Of a stretch of 35,516 nt of DNA, positions 7,944 through 16,120 are shown one piece after another. The first letter of the stretch is position 1. The number at the start of each line of letters is the position of its first letter. Origin of the DNA: Bordetella parapertussis (lineage in GTDB: Bacteria > Pseudomonadota > Gammaproteobacteria > Burkholderiales > Burkholderiaceae_C); assembly GCA_945888535.1 (NCBI GenBank), contig CAMDAN010000015.1, forward strand, positions 1 through 35,516, written 5' to 3'. The position numbers and the translations under genes were made by a program. Under the pieces are notes generated by a model, which was not told the DNA's origin, did not search any database, and saw only the letters and a program-made list of their open reading frames with translations.

Positions 7944-10819
7944 CACGCAAAGCTTCTTTTTTCACCATCACCCAAGAGGTTGCTGGTGCATCGGTTGCAA
8001 ATCGTAGGATGCACTGGATCGCTTCCTACGGTTTCACTGTAATGCCAGCAGCGTTCGCACTTGGTGATGTCGCTGGCTTTGACTTCGACGGTTAAACCCG
8101 CGCCTTCAACTTTAACCAAAGAAACCTTGGAGGTGATGAACACAAACTTTAAGTCGTCGCCCAAAGAGGCGAGGGCATCGTAAGCCTCGACATCGCAGTG
8201 GATGAGCAACTCAGCTTGCAGGGATGCACCCACCAAACCTTCAGTGCGCTTTTCTTCAATTTTCTTATTGGCTAGTTCGCGAATGTGTTGGATGTTGACC
8301 CACTTGTCCATCAAAGCCGCATTGCTTGCGCCGAGGTCGGTGAAAGTTTCCAAAAAGATGGACTCTGACTCTCCAAACGTCGCCCATGCTTCTTCAGCCG
8401 TGAAGCTTAGGAACGGGGCCATCCAACGCAGCATGGCGTGGGTGATTTGGTGCAACGCGGTTTGTGCGCTACGACGTGCGAGTGAATTAGGCGCTGTAGT
8501 GTACAGGCGGTCTTTGAGTACGTCCAAATAAAACGCACCCAAATCCTCTGAACAGTACAACTGCAACTTTGACACCACGGGATGAAACTCGTACGCATCA
8601 AAGTGGGTGCGAATCTCGGCTTGCACTTGCGCTGCGCGAGACAACGCATACTTGTCGATTTCCAGTAATTCGTCAAATGCAACGGTGTCCTTTAAAGGAT
8701 CGAAATCACTAACATTGGCAAGTAAAAACTTCAGTGTGTTGCGAATACGTCGGTAGGTGTCCACCACGCGGGCCAAGATTTTTTCGTCAATGTTCAGGTC
8801 GCCCGAGTAGTCGGTTGATGCCACCCACAAGCGCACGATTTCGGCGCCCATTTTGTCACTGACCTCTTGCGGTGCGACGGTGTTGCCCAAGCTCTTGCTC
8901 ATCTTGCGGCCTTGGCCGTCGGTGGCAAAGCCGTGGGTCAGCAGGCCTTTGTAGGGCGCGCGGTCATACAAGGCGCAGCCCAGCAGCAACGAACTGTGGA
9001 ACCATCCGCGGTGTTGGTCGTGGCCTTCGAGGTACAGGTCAGATTCTGGGCCTTCTTCGTGATAGGGCTTGCGGTCATAGGCATCTTTGTGGCTACCGCG
9101 TAGCACGTGTTGGAAAGTGGAGCCAGAGTCAAACCACACTTCCAAGATGTCGGTGCTCTTGGTGTAGCTGGCGGCGTTGTCACCGGGCTGGTTGAGGATG
9201 TCTTGTGCCGTCACACGGCTCCAAGCTTCGATGCCGCCTTTTTCAACGATGTCGGCGGCTTGGTCCATGATGGCCATGGTGCGTGGGTGCAACTCTCCAC
9301 TGTCTTTGTGCAAGAAGAACGGCACGGGTACGCCCCAACTGCGTTGGCGCGAGATGCACCAATCGGGGCGGTTGGCAATCATGTCCCGCAAACGCGTTCG
9401 GCCGTTTTCTGGGTAGAAGTGGGTTTTATCAATCGCGTTCAAAGCGAGTTCGCGCAGCGATTTACTGGCCTTGTCGGTGATGAATTGGCCCGTGGTTTTT
9501 TCGGTGGTGCTGTCAAACGCATCCATGCGGATGAACCACTGCGCTGCTGCGCGGTAGATGACGGGCGTTTTGTGACGCCAGCAATGGGGGTAGCTGTGTG
9601 TGATGGTTTGGGTTGCCATCAAGCGGCCTGCGTTTTGCAGCGCCTCCAGAATAACGGGCACAGCCTTCCAGATGTGTTGGCCGCCGAACAACGGGAAGTC
9701 AGCGGCATACGCGCCGTTGCCTTGTACGGGGTTCAAGATGTCGGTGTACTTCATGCCGTTGGCCATGCATGAGTTGAAGTCATCCACGCCGTAAGCGGGT
9801 GCGCTGTGCACGATGCCTGTGCCGTCGCCTTCGCCCACGTAGTCGGCCAAGAACACGGGGGCGGTGCGTTGGTATCCCGCGTCCACGAGCGAGAGTGGGT
9901 GGCTGAACTCAATGAGGCCTATCTTGTCACCTGTGGCGGTGGCAACAACCTTGCCCTCGAGCTTCCAGCGTTCCAAACATTTATCGACCAACGAGGCCGC
10001 GCACATCAACAAACCACGCACGGTGTCCACCAAGGCGTAGGTGATGTCTGCTCTCATGTTGAGCGCTTGGTTGGCAGGAATGGTCCACGCGGTGGTGGTC
10101 CAGATCACCGCGAACGCTGGCTTGTCGAGTTTAGGCAAACCAAACGCTGCTGCCAACTTTTCGGGTTGGGCGCACAAAAAGGCCACGTCGAGCGTTTCGC
10201 TTTTTTTGTCAGCGTATTCAATTTCAAACTCAGCGAGTGACGAGCCGCAATCAAAGCACCAGTACACGGGCTTCAAGCCACGGTAGACAAAGCCGCGCTC
10301 CACCACCCGTTTGAACGCGCGCAGTTGGCCCGCTTCGTTGGCGGGGTCCATGGTTCGGTAGGGGCGCTCCCAGTCGCCCAAAACGCCCAAGCGTTTGAAG
10401 TCTTCGCGTTGTTGATCAATTTGTTCGGTGGCAAACGCACGGCTCTTGGCCTGCATGTCGTCGCGGCTAAGTTTGCGGCCATGCAGTTTTTCGATGGCGT
10501 TCTCAATCGGCAAACCGTGGCAGTCCCAACCAGGGATATATTGCGCGTCAAAGCCCGCAAGCTGCTTGGACTTGACGATCATGTCTTTCAGCACTTTGTT
10601 CAGGGCATGGCCGATGTGCAGCTTGCCGTTGGCGTAGGGCGGACCATCGTGCAACACAAATAGCGGTGCGCCTTGGCGGGCGACGCGCAGTTTTTTGTAC
10701 AAACCTTCTTCATTCCATTGCTTGGCCCAAGCGGGTTCGCGTTTGGGCAAGTCACCCCGCATGGGAAACGGGGTGTCTGGAAGGTTCAGCGTACTTCGGT
10801 AATCAACTTTTTCGGTCAT
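7943..10819 (-). CDS. ileS: Isoleucyl-tRNA synthetase
   Basis: A 958-residue class I aminoacyl-tRNA synthetase, the usual length for bacterial IleRS. It attaches isoleucine to tRNA-Ile and edits valine. The catalytic signatures are HIGH at 68-71 and KMSKS at 639-643. The editing domain lies between, recognisable by [15 protein letters not shown] near residue 240. The C-terminal zinc finger is intact with Cys921, Cys924, Cys941 and Cys944 (CERCWHYSE...CNRC). This is the eubacterial, mupirocin-sensitive type rather than the eukaryote-like one, judged from the C-terminal zinc finger. It lies between ribF and lspA. The ATG at 10819 is supported by the conserved start; the ribosome site is weak. 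Confidence 0.97.
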   Translation of the reverse strand: MTEKVDYRSTLNLPDTPFPMRGDLPKREPAWAKQWNEEGLYKKLRVARQGAPLFVLHDGPPYANGKLHIGHALNKVLKDMIVKSKQLAGFDAQYIPGWDCHGLPIENAIEKLHGRKLSRDDMQAKSRAFATEQIDQQREDFKRLGVLGDWERPYRTMDPANEAGQLRAFKRVVERGFVYRGLKPVYWCFDCGSSLAEFEIEYADKKSETLDVAFLCAQPEKLAAAFGLPKLDKPAFAVIWTTTAWTIPANQALNMRADITYALVDTVRGLLMCAASLVDKCLERWKLEGKVVATATGDKIGLIEFSHPLSLVDAGYQRTAPVFLADYVGEGDGTGIVHSAPAYGVDDFNSCMANGMKYTDILNPVQGNGAYAADFPLFGGQHIWKAVPVILEALQNAGRLMATQTITHSYPHCWRHKTPVIYRAAAQWFIRMDAFDSTTEKTTGQFITDKASKSLRELALNAIDKTHFYPENGRTRLRDMIANRPDWCISRQRSWGVPVPFFLHKDSGELHPRTMAIMDQAADIVEKGGIEAWSRVTAQDILNQPGDNAASYTKSTDILEVWFDSGSTFQHVLRGSHKDAYDRKPYHEEGPESDLYLEGHDQHRGWFHSSLLLGCALYDRAPYKGLLTHGFATDGQGRKMSKSLGNTVAPQEVSDKMGAEIVRLWVASTDYSGDLNIDEKILARVVDTYRRIRNTLKFLLANVSDFDPLKDTVAFDELLEIDKYALSRAAQVQAEIRTHFDAYEFHPVVSKLQLYCSEDLGAFYLDVLKDRLYTTAPNSLARRSAQTALHQITHAMLRWMAPFLSFTAEEAWATFGESESIFLETFTDLGASNAALMDKWVNIQHIRELANKKIEEKRTEGLVGASLQAELLIHCDVEAYDALASLGDDLKFVFITSKVSLVKVEGAGLTVEVKASDITKCERCWHYSETVGSDPVHPTICNRCTSNLLGDGEKRSFA

Positions 10820-10875
10820 AGTAACTTGCGTGATAAATGGGGGAATCGGCCGTGCGGCTCATAGGACGGATCGGA

Positions 10876-10921
10876 CCGACTGGGTCTTTGGTCTTGGCGC
10901 GGGGCAAGGTGCGCCAGTCGG
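10876..10921 (-). promoter_or_regulatory. Overlapping inverted repeats in the ribF-ileS intergenic leader
   Basis: CCGACTGG (10876-10883) pairs perfectly with CCAGTCGG (10914-10921). A second dyad, TGGCGC (10895-10900) with GCGCCA (10911-10916), shares bases 10914-10916 with the first, so the two stems exclude one another. They lie about 55-100 bases before the ileS start. No T-run follows. The layout could act as a leader switch or only protect mRNA ends. Confidence 0.35.
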
Positions 10922-10927
10922 GCCCTG

Positions 10928-11902
10928 TCAAATTCGGGCGGACAGCCAAGCACGCGCATCATCACAATCGCGGTGGATTCCTTTAGTCAAGGCATCCAGA
11001 CCGTCATATTTCAATTCGTCGTGCAGTTTGTGCAGTAATTCCACCCGCACAATTTTACCGTAGCCCCCGTCACTGCCTAAAGTGGCGGGCCAGTCTAGGC
11101 AGTAGGTTTCAAGTAACACACGCCCACCATTGACATCGTTGGCATCTATCGAGGGCCGAACCCCTAAATTAGCTACACCGGGCAGTGGGGTTTCAGTCAA
11201 GCCATGCACCATCACCACAAAAATTCCACTGGCGGCGGGCTTCCAATGCGCAAAGCGCAAATTCAAGGTCCTAAAACCAAGTGTGCGCCCGAGTTTCCTG
11301 CCATGAACCACGTGGCCTGAAATGCAAAAAGGTCGGCCTAATAAACGGGCTGCGTCCCCCATCTCTCCTGCAACCAATGCATCCCGCACGGCGGAGCTCG
11401 AAACCCGAAGCCCATGCACTTCGTAACTGTTCATGCGCGCCACATCGAATCCTTGCGCCACTCCAGCAGCATCAAGCAGGGCATAGTCGCCTGCGCGCTT
11501 GGCCCCAAAGCGAAAGTCATCGCCTACAAGGATGTACTTTGCACCCAGCCCTTGGACTAAAACGTCATTGATGAATGTGTTGGGGTGCTGTGCCGCAAGT
11601 GACGCGTTGAAGGGCAGTACGACCACCTGGTCCACACCACAATGGGCAAGATCAATTAGCTTGTCGCGCAGCGTTCCTATGCGGGCAGGAGCAAGATCGG
11701 GGCTATGGTGGCGTCCGGCAAAGTAGTCGCGTGGGTGAGGCTCAAACGTTAAGACGCAACTTGGAATATTGCGCTGCTGCGCCTCGCTAAGAAGTAACGC
11801 CAGCATGGCTTGGTGTCCACGGTGAACGCCGTCAAAATTTCCAATGGTGAGTGCACAGGCCGAGGCCAACCCAGGGTGCTTGAAGCCGCGAAAAACCAAC
11901 AT
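10928..11902 (-). CDS. ribF: Bifunctional riboflavin kinase / FAD synthetase
   Basis: 324 residues from the ATG at 11902; the frame continues to 12028, but the added 42 residues are not family-like. The N-terminal nucleotidyltransferase domain has GNFDGVHRGH at 21-30, which binds ATP for the FMN adenylylation step. The C-terminal riboflavin kinase domain begins near residue 190 (RPFCISGHVVHGRKLGR). Its usual PTAN motif reads RTLN (211-214): the Mg/ATP-binding Thr and Asn are kept but Pro and Ala are replaced. LLETYCLDW preserves the catalytic glutamate region. The enzyme makes FMN then FAD in the cytoplasm. ileS follows after a 108-bp gap with inverted repeats. Confidence 0.93.
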   Translation of the reverse strand: MLVFRGFKHPGLASACALTIGNFDGVHRGHQAMLALLLSEAQQRNIPSCVLTFEPHPRDYFAGRHHSPDLAPARIGTLRDKLIDLAHCGVDQVVVLPFNASLAAQHPNTFINDVLVQGLGAKYILVGDDFRFGAKRAGDYALLDAAGVAQGFDVARMNSYEVHGLRVSSSAVRDALVAGEMGDAARLLGRPFCISGHVVHGRKLGRTLGFRTLNLRFAHWKPAASGIFVVMVHGLTETPLPGVANLGVRPSIDANDVNGGRVLLETYCLDWPATLGSDGGYGKIVRVELLHKLHDELKYDGLDALTKGIHRDCDDARAWLSARI

Positions 11903-12069
11903 GGAGCAGTATCTTTTTTCTATTGGGACTGAATTCGCTGCTTTCGCTCGCGCAGTCGGTGTGTCATATAAACAGGGTATATTGTGACTCAGCCCTTGAA
12001 CCTTTTGCATAGGGTGGCTTGCAGGCACATTGTGTATTCCTTGGTGGTGGTTTTGATTTACCCGAATCT

Positions 12070-12074
12070 GGAGG
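12070..12074 (+). promoter_or_regulatory. Ribosome binding site of the HNH gene
   Basis: GGAGG six bases before GTG 12081 decides this non-ATG start. Confidence 0.75.
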
Positions 12075-12080
12075 CGTTTT

Positions 12081-12638
12081 GTGAAAGTACTGAAGTTGTC
12101 AGCCCAAGGGCTTCCCCAATCCTGGATTTCTTTGGAGCAGGCGGTTGTGCACTATGCCGCTGGCGAAGTCCGTTGGGAGTCCGGCGGAGAAGTCGCTATT
12201 TTTCGCGGCGGACACAATGCAGTCACCGGTTTGCAGTCAGTGATTCGGGTCAACAGCATCATCGGAACCCGTGGTGTACCCAACATCAACCCCTTTAATT
12301 TACGCCCCGGATTAACCAACGGTAAGTTGTTTATCCGAGATCGCAATGTATGTGCTTATTGCGGCAACCATTTCCATGAAACCGATTTGACCCGTGAGCA
12401 CATTATTCCTTTTGCGCAGCAAGGTGTTGATACGTGGATGAACGTTGTGACGGCTTGCAGACCGTGCAACCACCGGAAAAGCCACCGTACGCCCGAACAA
12501 GCCCATATGCCTTTACTTTACACGCCGTACGTTCCTAGTTTGTGGGAAGACTTTATTCTTCGAAATCGGCGGATCTTGGCGGATCAGATGGAGTTTTTGA
12601 TGTCGCATGTTCCCAAATCGTCAAGGCTGCTTAGTTAA
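12081..12638 (+). CDS. HNH endonuclease family protein
   Basis: 185 residues, GTG start with a strong GGAGG. The C-terminal half is an HNH nuclease domain: a zinc knuckle CAYC (91-94), the catalytic REH (105-107), WMNVVTAC (119-126), and the second knuckle CRPCN (126-130). A conserved tail (TPEQAHMPLLYTPYVPSLWE, then RRILADQMEFL) is typical of a widespread stand-alone bacterial HNH group whose role is not established. The N-terminal 80 residues have no recognisable nuclease motif and contain RWESGGEV and GTRGVPNINPFNLR. Members are predicted metal-dependent DNA nickases or double-strand endonucleases. It is upstream of and co-oriented with an exported DNA ligase. No signal peptide is seen, so the two probably act in different compartments. 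Confidence 0.85.
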   Translation: MKVLKLSAQGLPQSWISLEQAVVHYAAGEVRWESGGEVAIFRGGHNAVTGLQSVIRVNSIIGTRGVPNINPFNLRPGLTNGKLFIRDRNVCAYCGNHFHETDLTREHIIPFAQQGVDTWMNVVTACRPCNHRKSHRTPEQAHMPLLYTPYVPSLWEDFILRNRRILADQMEFLMSHVPKSSRLLS

Positions 12639-12653
12639 GATTTGAAAATAAAA

Positions 12654-12736
12654 ACTCTCCCAACGCAGGAGAGTGATTCGTTGGTTTTCCCTCCCGTTCA
12701 GGAGGCCGTAAACCGAGGTGCGGCAAAGACTGCACC
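12654..12736 (+). promoter_or_regulatory. Three-hairpin leader of the DNA ligase gene
   Basis: Three consecutive stem-loops precede the ligase start. HP1 at 12654-12674 is ACTCTCC/GGAGAGT (7 bp, 7-nt loop). HP2 at 12690-12705 is CCTCC/GGAGG (5 bp, 6-nt loop). HP3 at 12717-12736 is GGTGCGG/CTGCACC (7 bp with one G-U, 6-nt loop). The left arms of HP1 and HP2 contain TCTCC and CTCCC, which are complementary to the ribosome site GGGAGA at 12751-12756. This would permit alternative folds that hide or expose it. HP1 lacks a terminator T-run. The function is inference. Confidence 0.5.
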
Positions 12737-12761
12737 GAATAAAAGAATCAGGGAGAAGCGT

Positions 12762-13655
12762 ATGAAGTTCACAACGATGGGCCAAGGCGGAGCAATGGCG
12801 CTCAGTTCTGCGATGCTGGGATTGGCCTACGCGCCGCTGATTGCACCCCACGCAGCCATTGCCGCCTATGCGGAGAAAAACCAAACGTCCCAGGCCGAAC
12901 TTGCAACATCTTGGGAAAAGCATTTAGACCCCAGCGCATATGCAGTCAGTGAAAAATTAGACGGGGTGCGTGCCGTTTGGGACGGTAAAGCGCTGCGATT
13001 TCGAAGTGGCCTTTTGATCAATGCCCCCCTTTGGTTTTTAGAGTCCTTGCCCAAAGAACCTTTGGACGGCGAGTTATGGATGGGGCGAGGAACTTTTGAT
13101 GCGCTTTCTGGTGCTGTCCGCAAGACGGATCCCGTAGATGTCGAATGGAAAAAAATCACCTATATGGTGTTTGACTCCCCGCATGCCCGTGAAACGTTCT
13201 CGCAGCGCAGCAAACGTCTGCAGCAACAGGTTCGCAAGGAACAAATTCCCTGGTTGAAGGCCATTGACCAAACCGAAGTGTTTGATGCTGCCTCCTTACA
13301 GGCTAGGCTTTTACAAGTGGCGGCACTTGGCGGAGAAGGGCTGGTACTGCACCGCTTGGATGCACCTTGGCGAGCGGGCCGGACGAATGACGTGCGTAAA
13401 CTTAAACTGCACGCCGATGAGGAGGCGCGAGTGATTGCCCATATTCCTGGAACCGGAAAATTTTCGGGGCACATGGGCGCTTTGCTACTTGAAATGCCCA
13501 ATGGAAAGAAGTTTGCACTGGGCACTGGATTTACGGATGCACAGCGCGCAAGTCCGCCCCCGATTGGGGCACAAGTGAGTTATCGGTATCGCGACCGAAC
13601 GCCGCAAGGCTTGCCAAAATTTGCAAGCTTCTTGCGAGTTCGGGATTTAGAGTAA
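12762..13655 (+). CDS. ATP-dependent DNA ligase with signal peptide (LigE-type)
   Basis: 297 residues from ATG 12762, which follows GGGAGAAG at 12751-12758. The frame opens upstream at TTG 12642 but without a ribosome site. Residues 1-37 form an export signal (hydrophobic AMALSSAMLGLAYAPLIA, then AAIAAYA). The adenylation domain has the nucleotidyl-lysine motif EKLDGVR with Lys65, motif IV GEGLVLHR, and motif V near VRKLKL. A short OB-fold domain ends the protein (SYRYRDRTPQGLPKFASFLR). It lacks the extra domains of LigD or LigB, matching the minimal periplasmic LigE ligases known from Neisseria, Haemophilus and many betaproteobacteria, which seal nicks in duplex DNA using ATP. A role with extracellular or incoming DNA is inferred for the family. 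It is convergent with the acyl-CoA dehydrogenase gene, 8 bp apart. Confidence 0.9.
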   Translation: MKFTTMGQGGAMALSSAMLGLAYAPLIAPHAAIAAYAEKNQTSQAELATSWEKHLDPSAYAVSEKLDGVRAVWDGKALRFRSGLLINAPLWFLESLPKEPLDGELWMGRGTFDALSGAVRKTDPVDVEWKKITYMVFDSPHARETFSQRSKRLQQQVRKEQIPWLKAIDQTEVFDAASLQARLLQVAALGGEGLVLHRLDAPWRAGRTNDVRKLKLHADEEARVIAHIPGTGKFSGHMGALLLEMPNGKKFALGTGFTDAQRASPPPIGAQVSYRYRDRTPQGLPKFASFLRVRDLE

Positions 13656-13663
13656 GCCTGCGC

Positions 13664-14779
13664 TTAGGCAAACACTCCAGCGGTATCTTGCATTCGGCTA
13701 GAGACCTCGCCCAAGTGGTGCATGCTGTCGCCAAACGTCATCTCCAGCTGGGTGAGCTTTTTAAAGTAATGGCTGACGATATAGTCATTGGTAACGCCAA
13801 TTCCTCCATGCAATTGCACAGCTTGTTGGCCTACGAAGCGCATCGAATTTCCGAGCTGGTACTTTGCGCGCGATAGAGCCGCTCGCCGCTCAGGTGCGGG
13901 CGCGTTAAGTTTGAGACTGGCGTAAAAACTCATGGAGCGAGCCAACTCGAGTTGCATTTTCATATCAGCTGCGCGGTGACGCAGGGCTTGAAAGCTGCTG
14001 ATCGTTGTACCGAATTGTTTGCGGGTATTGAGATATTCCGCTGTCATGGCCATGGTTTTATCCATAACCCCCACTGCCTCGGCACAACTTGCTGCAATGC
14101 CAATGTCAACCGCGTGTTCTAGCGCTGTGAGTCCTTCGGTGGTTATGAGCGTAGCGGGAGAGTTTTTAAAACCCAGCTCAGCGCTTCGGGCGCCGTCTTG
14201 GGTACCGTAACCGCGGGTGGTGACACCGCTAGATTTGCGCTCCACCAAAAAAAGTCCAAGTTGACTATTGACTTTGGCGGGAACCAAAAATGCATCTGCC
14301 AAATCACCAACCGGAACAATGCTTTTAGTCCCGTTAAGCACGTAGCCGCCGGGCGCTTGCGTGGCCTTGGCATCACAGGACTCAAGCGCATACCTGGCAG
14401 CGCGCTCTTGGTAAGCGAGTACAACCAAGGCGCTTCCGTCAGCAATCGCGGGTAGCCACTGGGCTTTAACGTTGGGTTCTGCATAGCCCGCGATCACGGC
14501 GCCTGCGATCAGCGCTTGGGTTAGCGGTTCCAACACGATGCCGCGCCCGAGCTCCTCCATAACCACCATGCCTTCAACCGGCCCCATGCCCATTCCGCCA
14601 TGCTCTTCAGGAACATACAGGCCAGTCAATCCGAGTTCGGCCAGCGCGTTGTATGCATCGCGGTCAAAACCGCCCGAATTTTCTATGGCGCGGCGGCGAT
14701 CAAACGAATAGCCTTTATCAACCCATTTGCGGACTGCGTCGCGCAGCTGTTCTTGGTCATCAGAGAAATCAAAATCCAT
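13664..14779 (-). CDS. Acyl-CoA dehydrogenase, small subunit (PimD-type)
   Basis: 371 residues with the acyl-CoA dehydrogenase fold. The segment before the flavin (VLAYQERAARYALESC near 148-163) departs from the usual ExxxGSD wording, and the C-terminal active-site segment reads LHGGIGVTNDYIVSHYFKKL, without the YEGT catalytic glutamate. These features match the degenerate partner of heteromeric acyl-CoA dehydrogenases, such as PimD of the pimeloyl-CoA pathway and the mycobacterial FadE pairs. It probably forms the complex with the subunit encoded upstream at 14810. The ATG at 14779 follows AAGGAAA. The substrate class (dicarboxylic, aromatic-derived or bulky acyl-CoA) is not resolved. Confidence 0.85.
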   Translation of the reverse strand: MDFDFSDDQEQLRDAVRKWVDKGYSFDRRRAIENSGGFDRDAYNALAELGLTGLYVPEEHGGMGMGPVEGMVVMEELGRGIVLEPLTQALIAGAVIAGYAEPNVKAQWLPAIADGSALVVLAYQERAARYALESCDAKATQAPGGYVLNGTKSIVPVGDLADAFLVPAKVNSQLGLFLVERKSSGVTTRGYGTQDGARSAELGFKNSPATLITTEGLTALEHAVDIGIAASCAEAVGVMDKTMAMTAEYLNTRKQFGTTISSFQALRHRAADMKMQLELARSMSFYASLKLNAPAPERRAALSRAKYQLGNSMRFVGQQAVQLHGGIGVTNDYIVSHYFKKLTQLEMTFGDSMHHLGEVSSRMQDTAGVFA

Positions 14780-14809
14780 GGTATTTCCTTAATTGGTTTC
14801 GCTTAGCGT

Positions 14810-15988
14810 TTAGCCGAGTACAAATTGCGACACGATATTGCGCTGGACTTCATTGCTGCCGCCATAAATCGTTGTTTTACGCATGTTGAAATAACTCGAA
14901 GCCAGGGGTGCGCAATGGGCTTGGCCGACCGAGTCGCCTTGCCATCCGGCTTCCATAGCCTCGCGAATCAAGGGAAGTGAAAACGGCCCTGCGGCGAGCA
15001 TCATCAATTCGCTATATCGCTGCTGAATCTCACTGCCGCGAATTTTGAGTAAACCGGCAATGTCTAAAGATTGTTTCCCTGATTTTTCAGCGGCCAAAAC
15101 TCTTAAGACGAGCATTTCCAAGGCAATTACATCGACTTCTAGCTTGGCAATTTCATCGCGAAAACGCACGTCATCAAACACGCCTTCAGCCTTTGCTATC
15201 CGTTTTAGTCGCTCCAACTCGCGCTTAGCGCGGTTGACATCGGCAATATTGGTTCGCTCGTGGGCCAACAGGTGTTTTGCGTAGTTCCAGCCTTTATTTT
15301 CTTCCCCAATTAAATTTTCTGCAGGAACTTCCACGTTATCGAAAAACACTTCGTTCACTTCGGCTGAGCCATCTAGCAAAATAATGGGCCGAACCGTCAC
15401 CCCAGGCGATTTCATGTCAACAAGTAAAAAGCTGATGCCGGTTTGCGGCTTGCCTTCAGAACTGGTGCGGACCAAGCAGAAAATCCATTCGCCATACTGG
15501 CCCAAAGTGGTCCATGTTTTTTGCCCATTGACGATGTATTTGTCGCCAACACGCTCAGCGCGGGTTTTGAGCGAGGCTAAATCCGAACCCGACCCAGGCT
15601 CGCTATAACCTTGGCTCCACCACACGTCACCGCTTGCGATACCTGGTAAAAATCGTTTCTGTTGTTCAGCATTTCCAAACGCCATGATGACGGGGGCAAC
15701 CATCACTGGCCCAAAAGGAACGACGCGCGGTGCGCCTGCAAGAGCACACTCTTCTTCAAACAAATGTTTTTCAATGGCGTTCCAACCCGGACCACCAAAC
15801 TCTTTTGGCCAAGCATGGCCAAGCCAGCCTTTTTTGCCCAAAATCTTGCCCCATTGCTGCATATCTTCACGCGTCAGTTGCAAAGAGTTATGTACTTTGT
15901 GAGACAGTTCGCGCGGCAAGTTGTCATGCACCCAAGAGCGTATGGTTTCGCGAAATTTTTGTTCTTGCGGTGTAAAAGCTAAATCCAT
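14810..15988 (-). CDS. Acyl-CoA dehydrogenase, large subunit (PimC-type)
   Basis: 392 residues with a canonical flavin region: GYSEPGSGSDLASLKTRAER near residue 128 and IVNGQKTWTT. The C-terminal motif is IYGGSNEVQRNIV, where the canonical YEGT glutamate is glycine, so the catalytic base lies elsewhere, as in several long-chain and heteromeric enzymes. It oxidises an acyl-CoA at the alpha-beta bond and passes electrons to ETF. The small subunit follows 30 bp downstream, implying an operon and an alpha2beta2 complex. GGAGCTCCC precedes the ATG and may serve as the ribosome site. A palindromic operator-like site lies 57 bp upstream. Confidence 0.88.
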   Translation of the reverse strand: MDLAFTPQEQKFRETIRSWVHDNLPRELSHKVHNSLQLTREDMQQWGKILGKKGWLGHAWPKEFGGPGWNAIEKHLFEEECALAGAPRVVPFGPVMVAPVIMAFGNAEQQKRFLPGIASGDVWWSQGYSEPGSGSDLASLKTRAERVGDKYIVNGQKTWTTLGQYGEWIFCLVRTSSEGKPQTGISFLLVDMKSPGVTVRPIILLDGSAEVNEVFFDNVEVPAENLIGEENKGWNYAKHLLAHERTNIADVNRAKRELERLKRIAKAEGVFDDVRFRDEIAKLEVDVIALEMLVLRVLAAEKSGKQSLDIAGLLKIRGSEIQQRYSELMMLAAGPFSLPLIREAMEAGWQGDSVGQAHCAPLASSYFNMRKTTIYGGSNEVQRNIVSQFVLG

Positions 15989-16044
15989 ACAGGGAGCTCC
16001 AAAAATCGAGACGTTGTAAATAAGGGTCTAAACAGGTCTAATTT

Positions 16045-16058
16045 AGCACGGTCGTGCT
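16045..16058. promoter_or_regulatory. Palindromic operator-like site between the acyl-CoA dehydrogenase operon and purN
   Basis: AGCACG-GT-CGTGCT is a 14-bp dyad with perfect 6-bp arms. Its size and symmetry resemble TetR-family operators, which control fatty-acid and amino-acid catabolism genes in many proteobacteria. The position upstream of the acyl-CoA dehydrogenases fits that role, but the regulator is not in the window. Confidence 0.4.
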
Positions 16059-16102
16059 TTTCTTGCTGTCTAAGTCGGGACAATCCTTGCCGCGAGGCTT
16101 GT

Positions 16103-16111
16103 TGTGATAAT
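16103..16111 (+). promoter_or_regulatory. Possible extended -10 element of purN
   Basis: TGTGATAAT matches an extended -10 (TG-N-TATAAT with one change). The implied start of transcription is near 16118, almost at the purN ATG (16121), and no ribosome site precedes it. Confidence 0.3.
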
Positions 16112-16120
16112 CCCATCCCT

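Noticed and set aside
9107..9772. 221-residue open frame antisense to ileS
   Set aside because: It lies wholly inside the confirmed ileS gene, has no domain-like features, and arises from codon bias on the opposite strand.
12642..12761. Longer N-terminus for the DNA ligase from TTG 12642
   Set aside because: No ribosome site, the added residues cover the hairpins, and ATG 12762 has both a ribosome site and a signal peptide directly after it.
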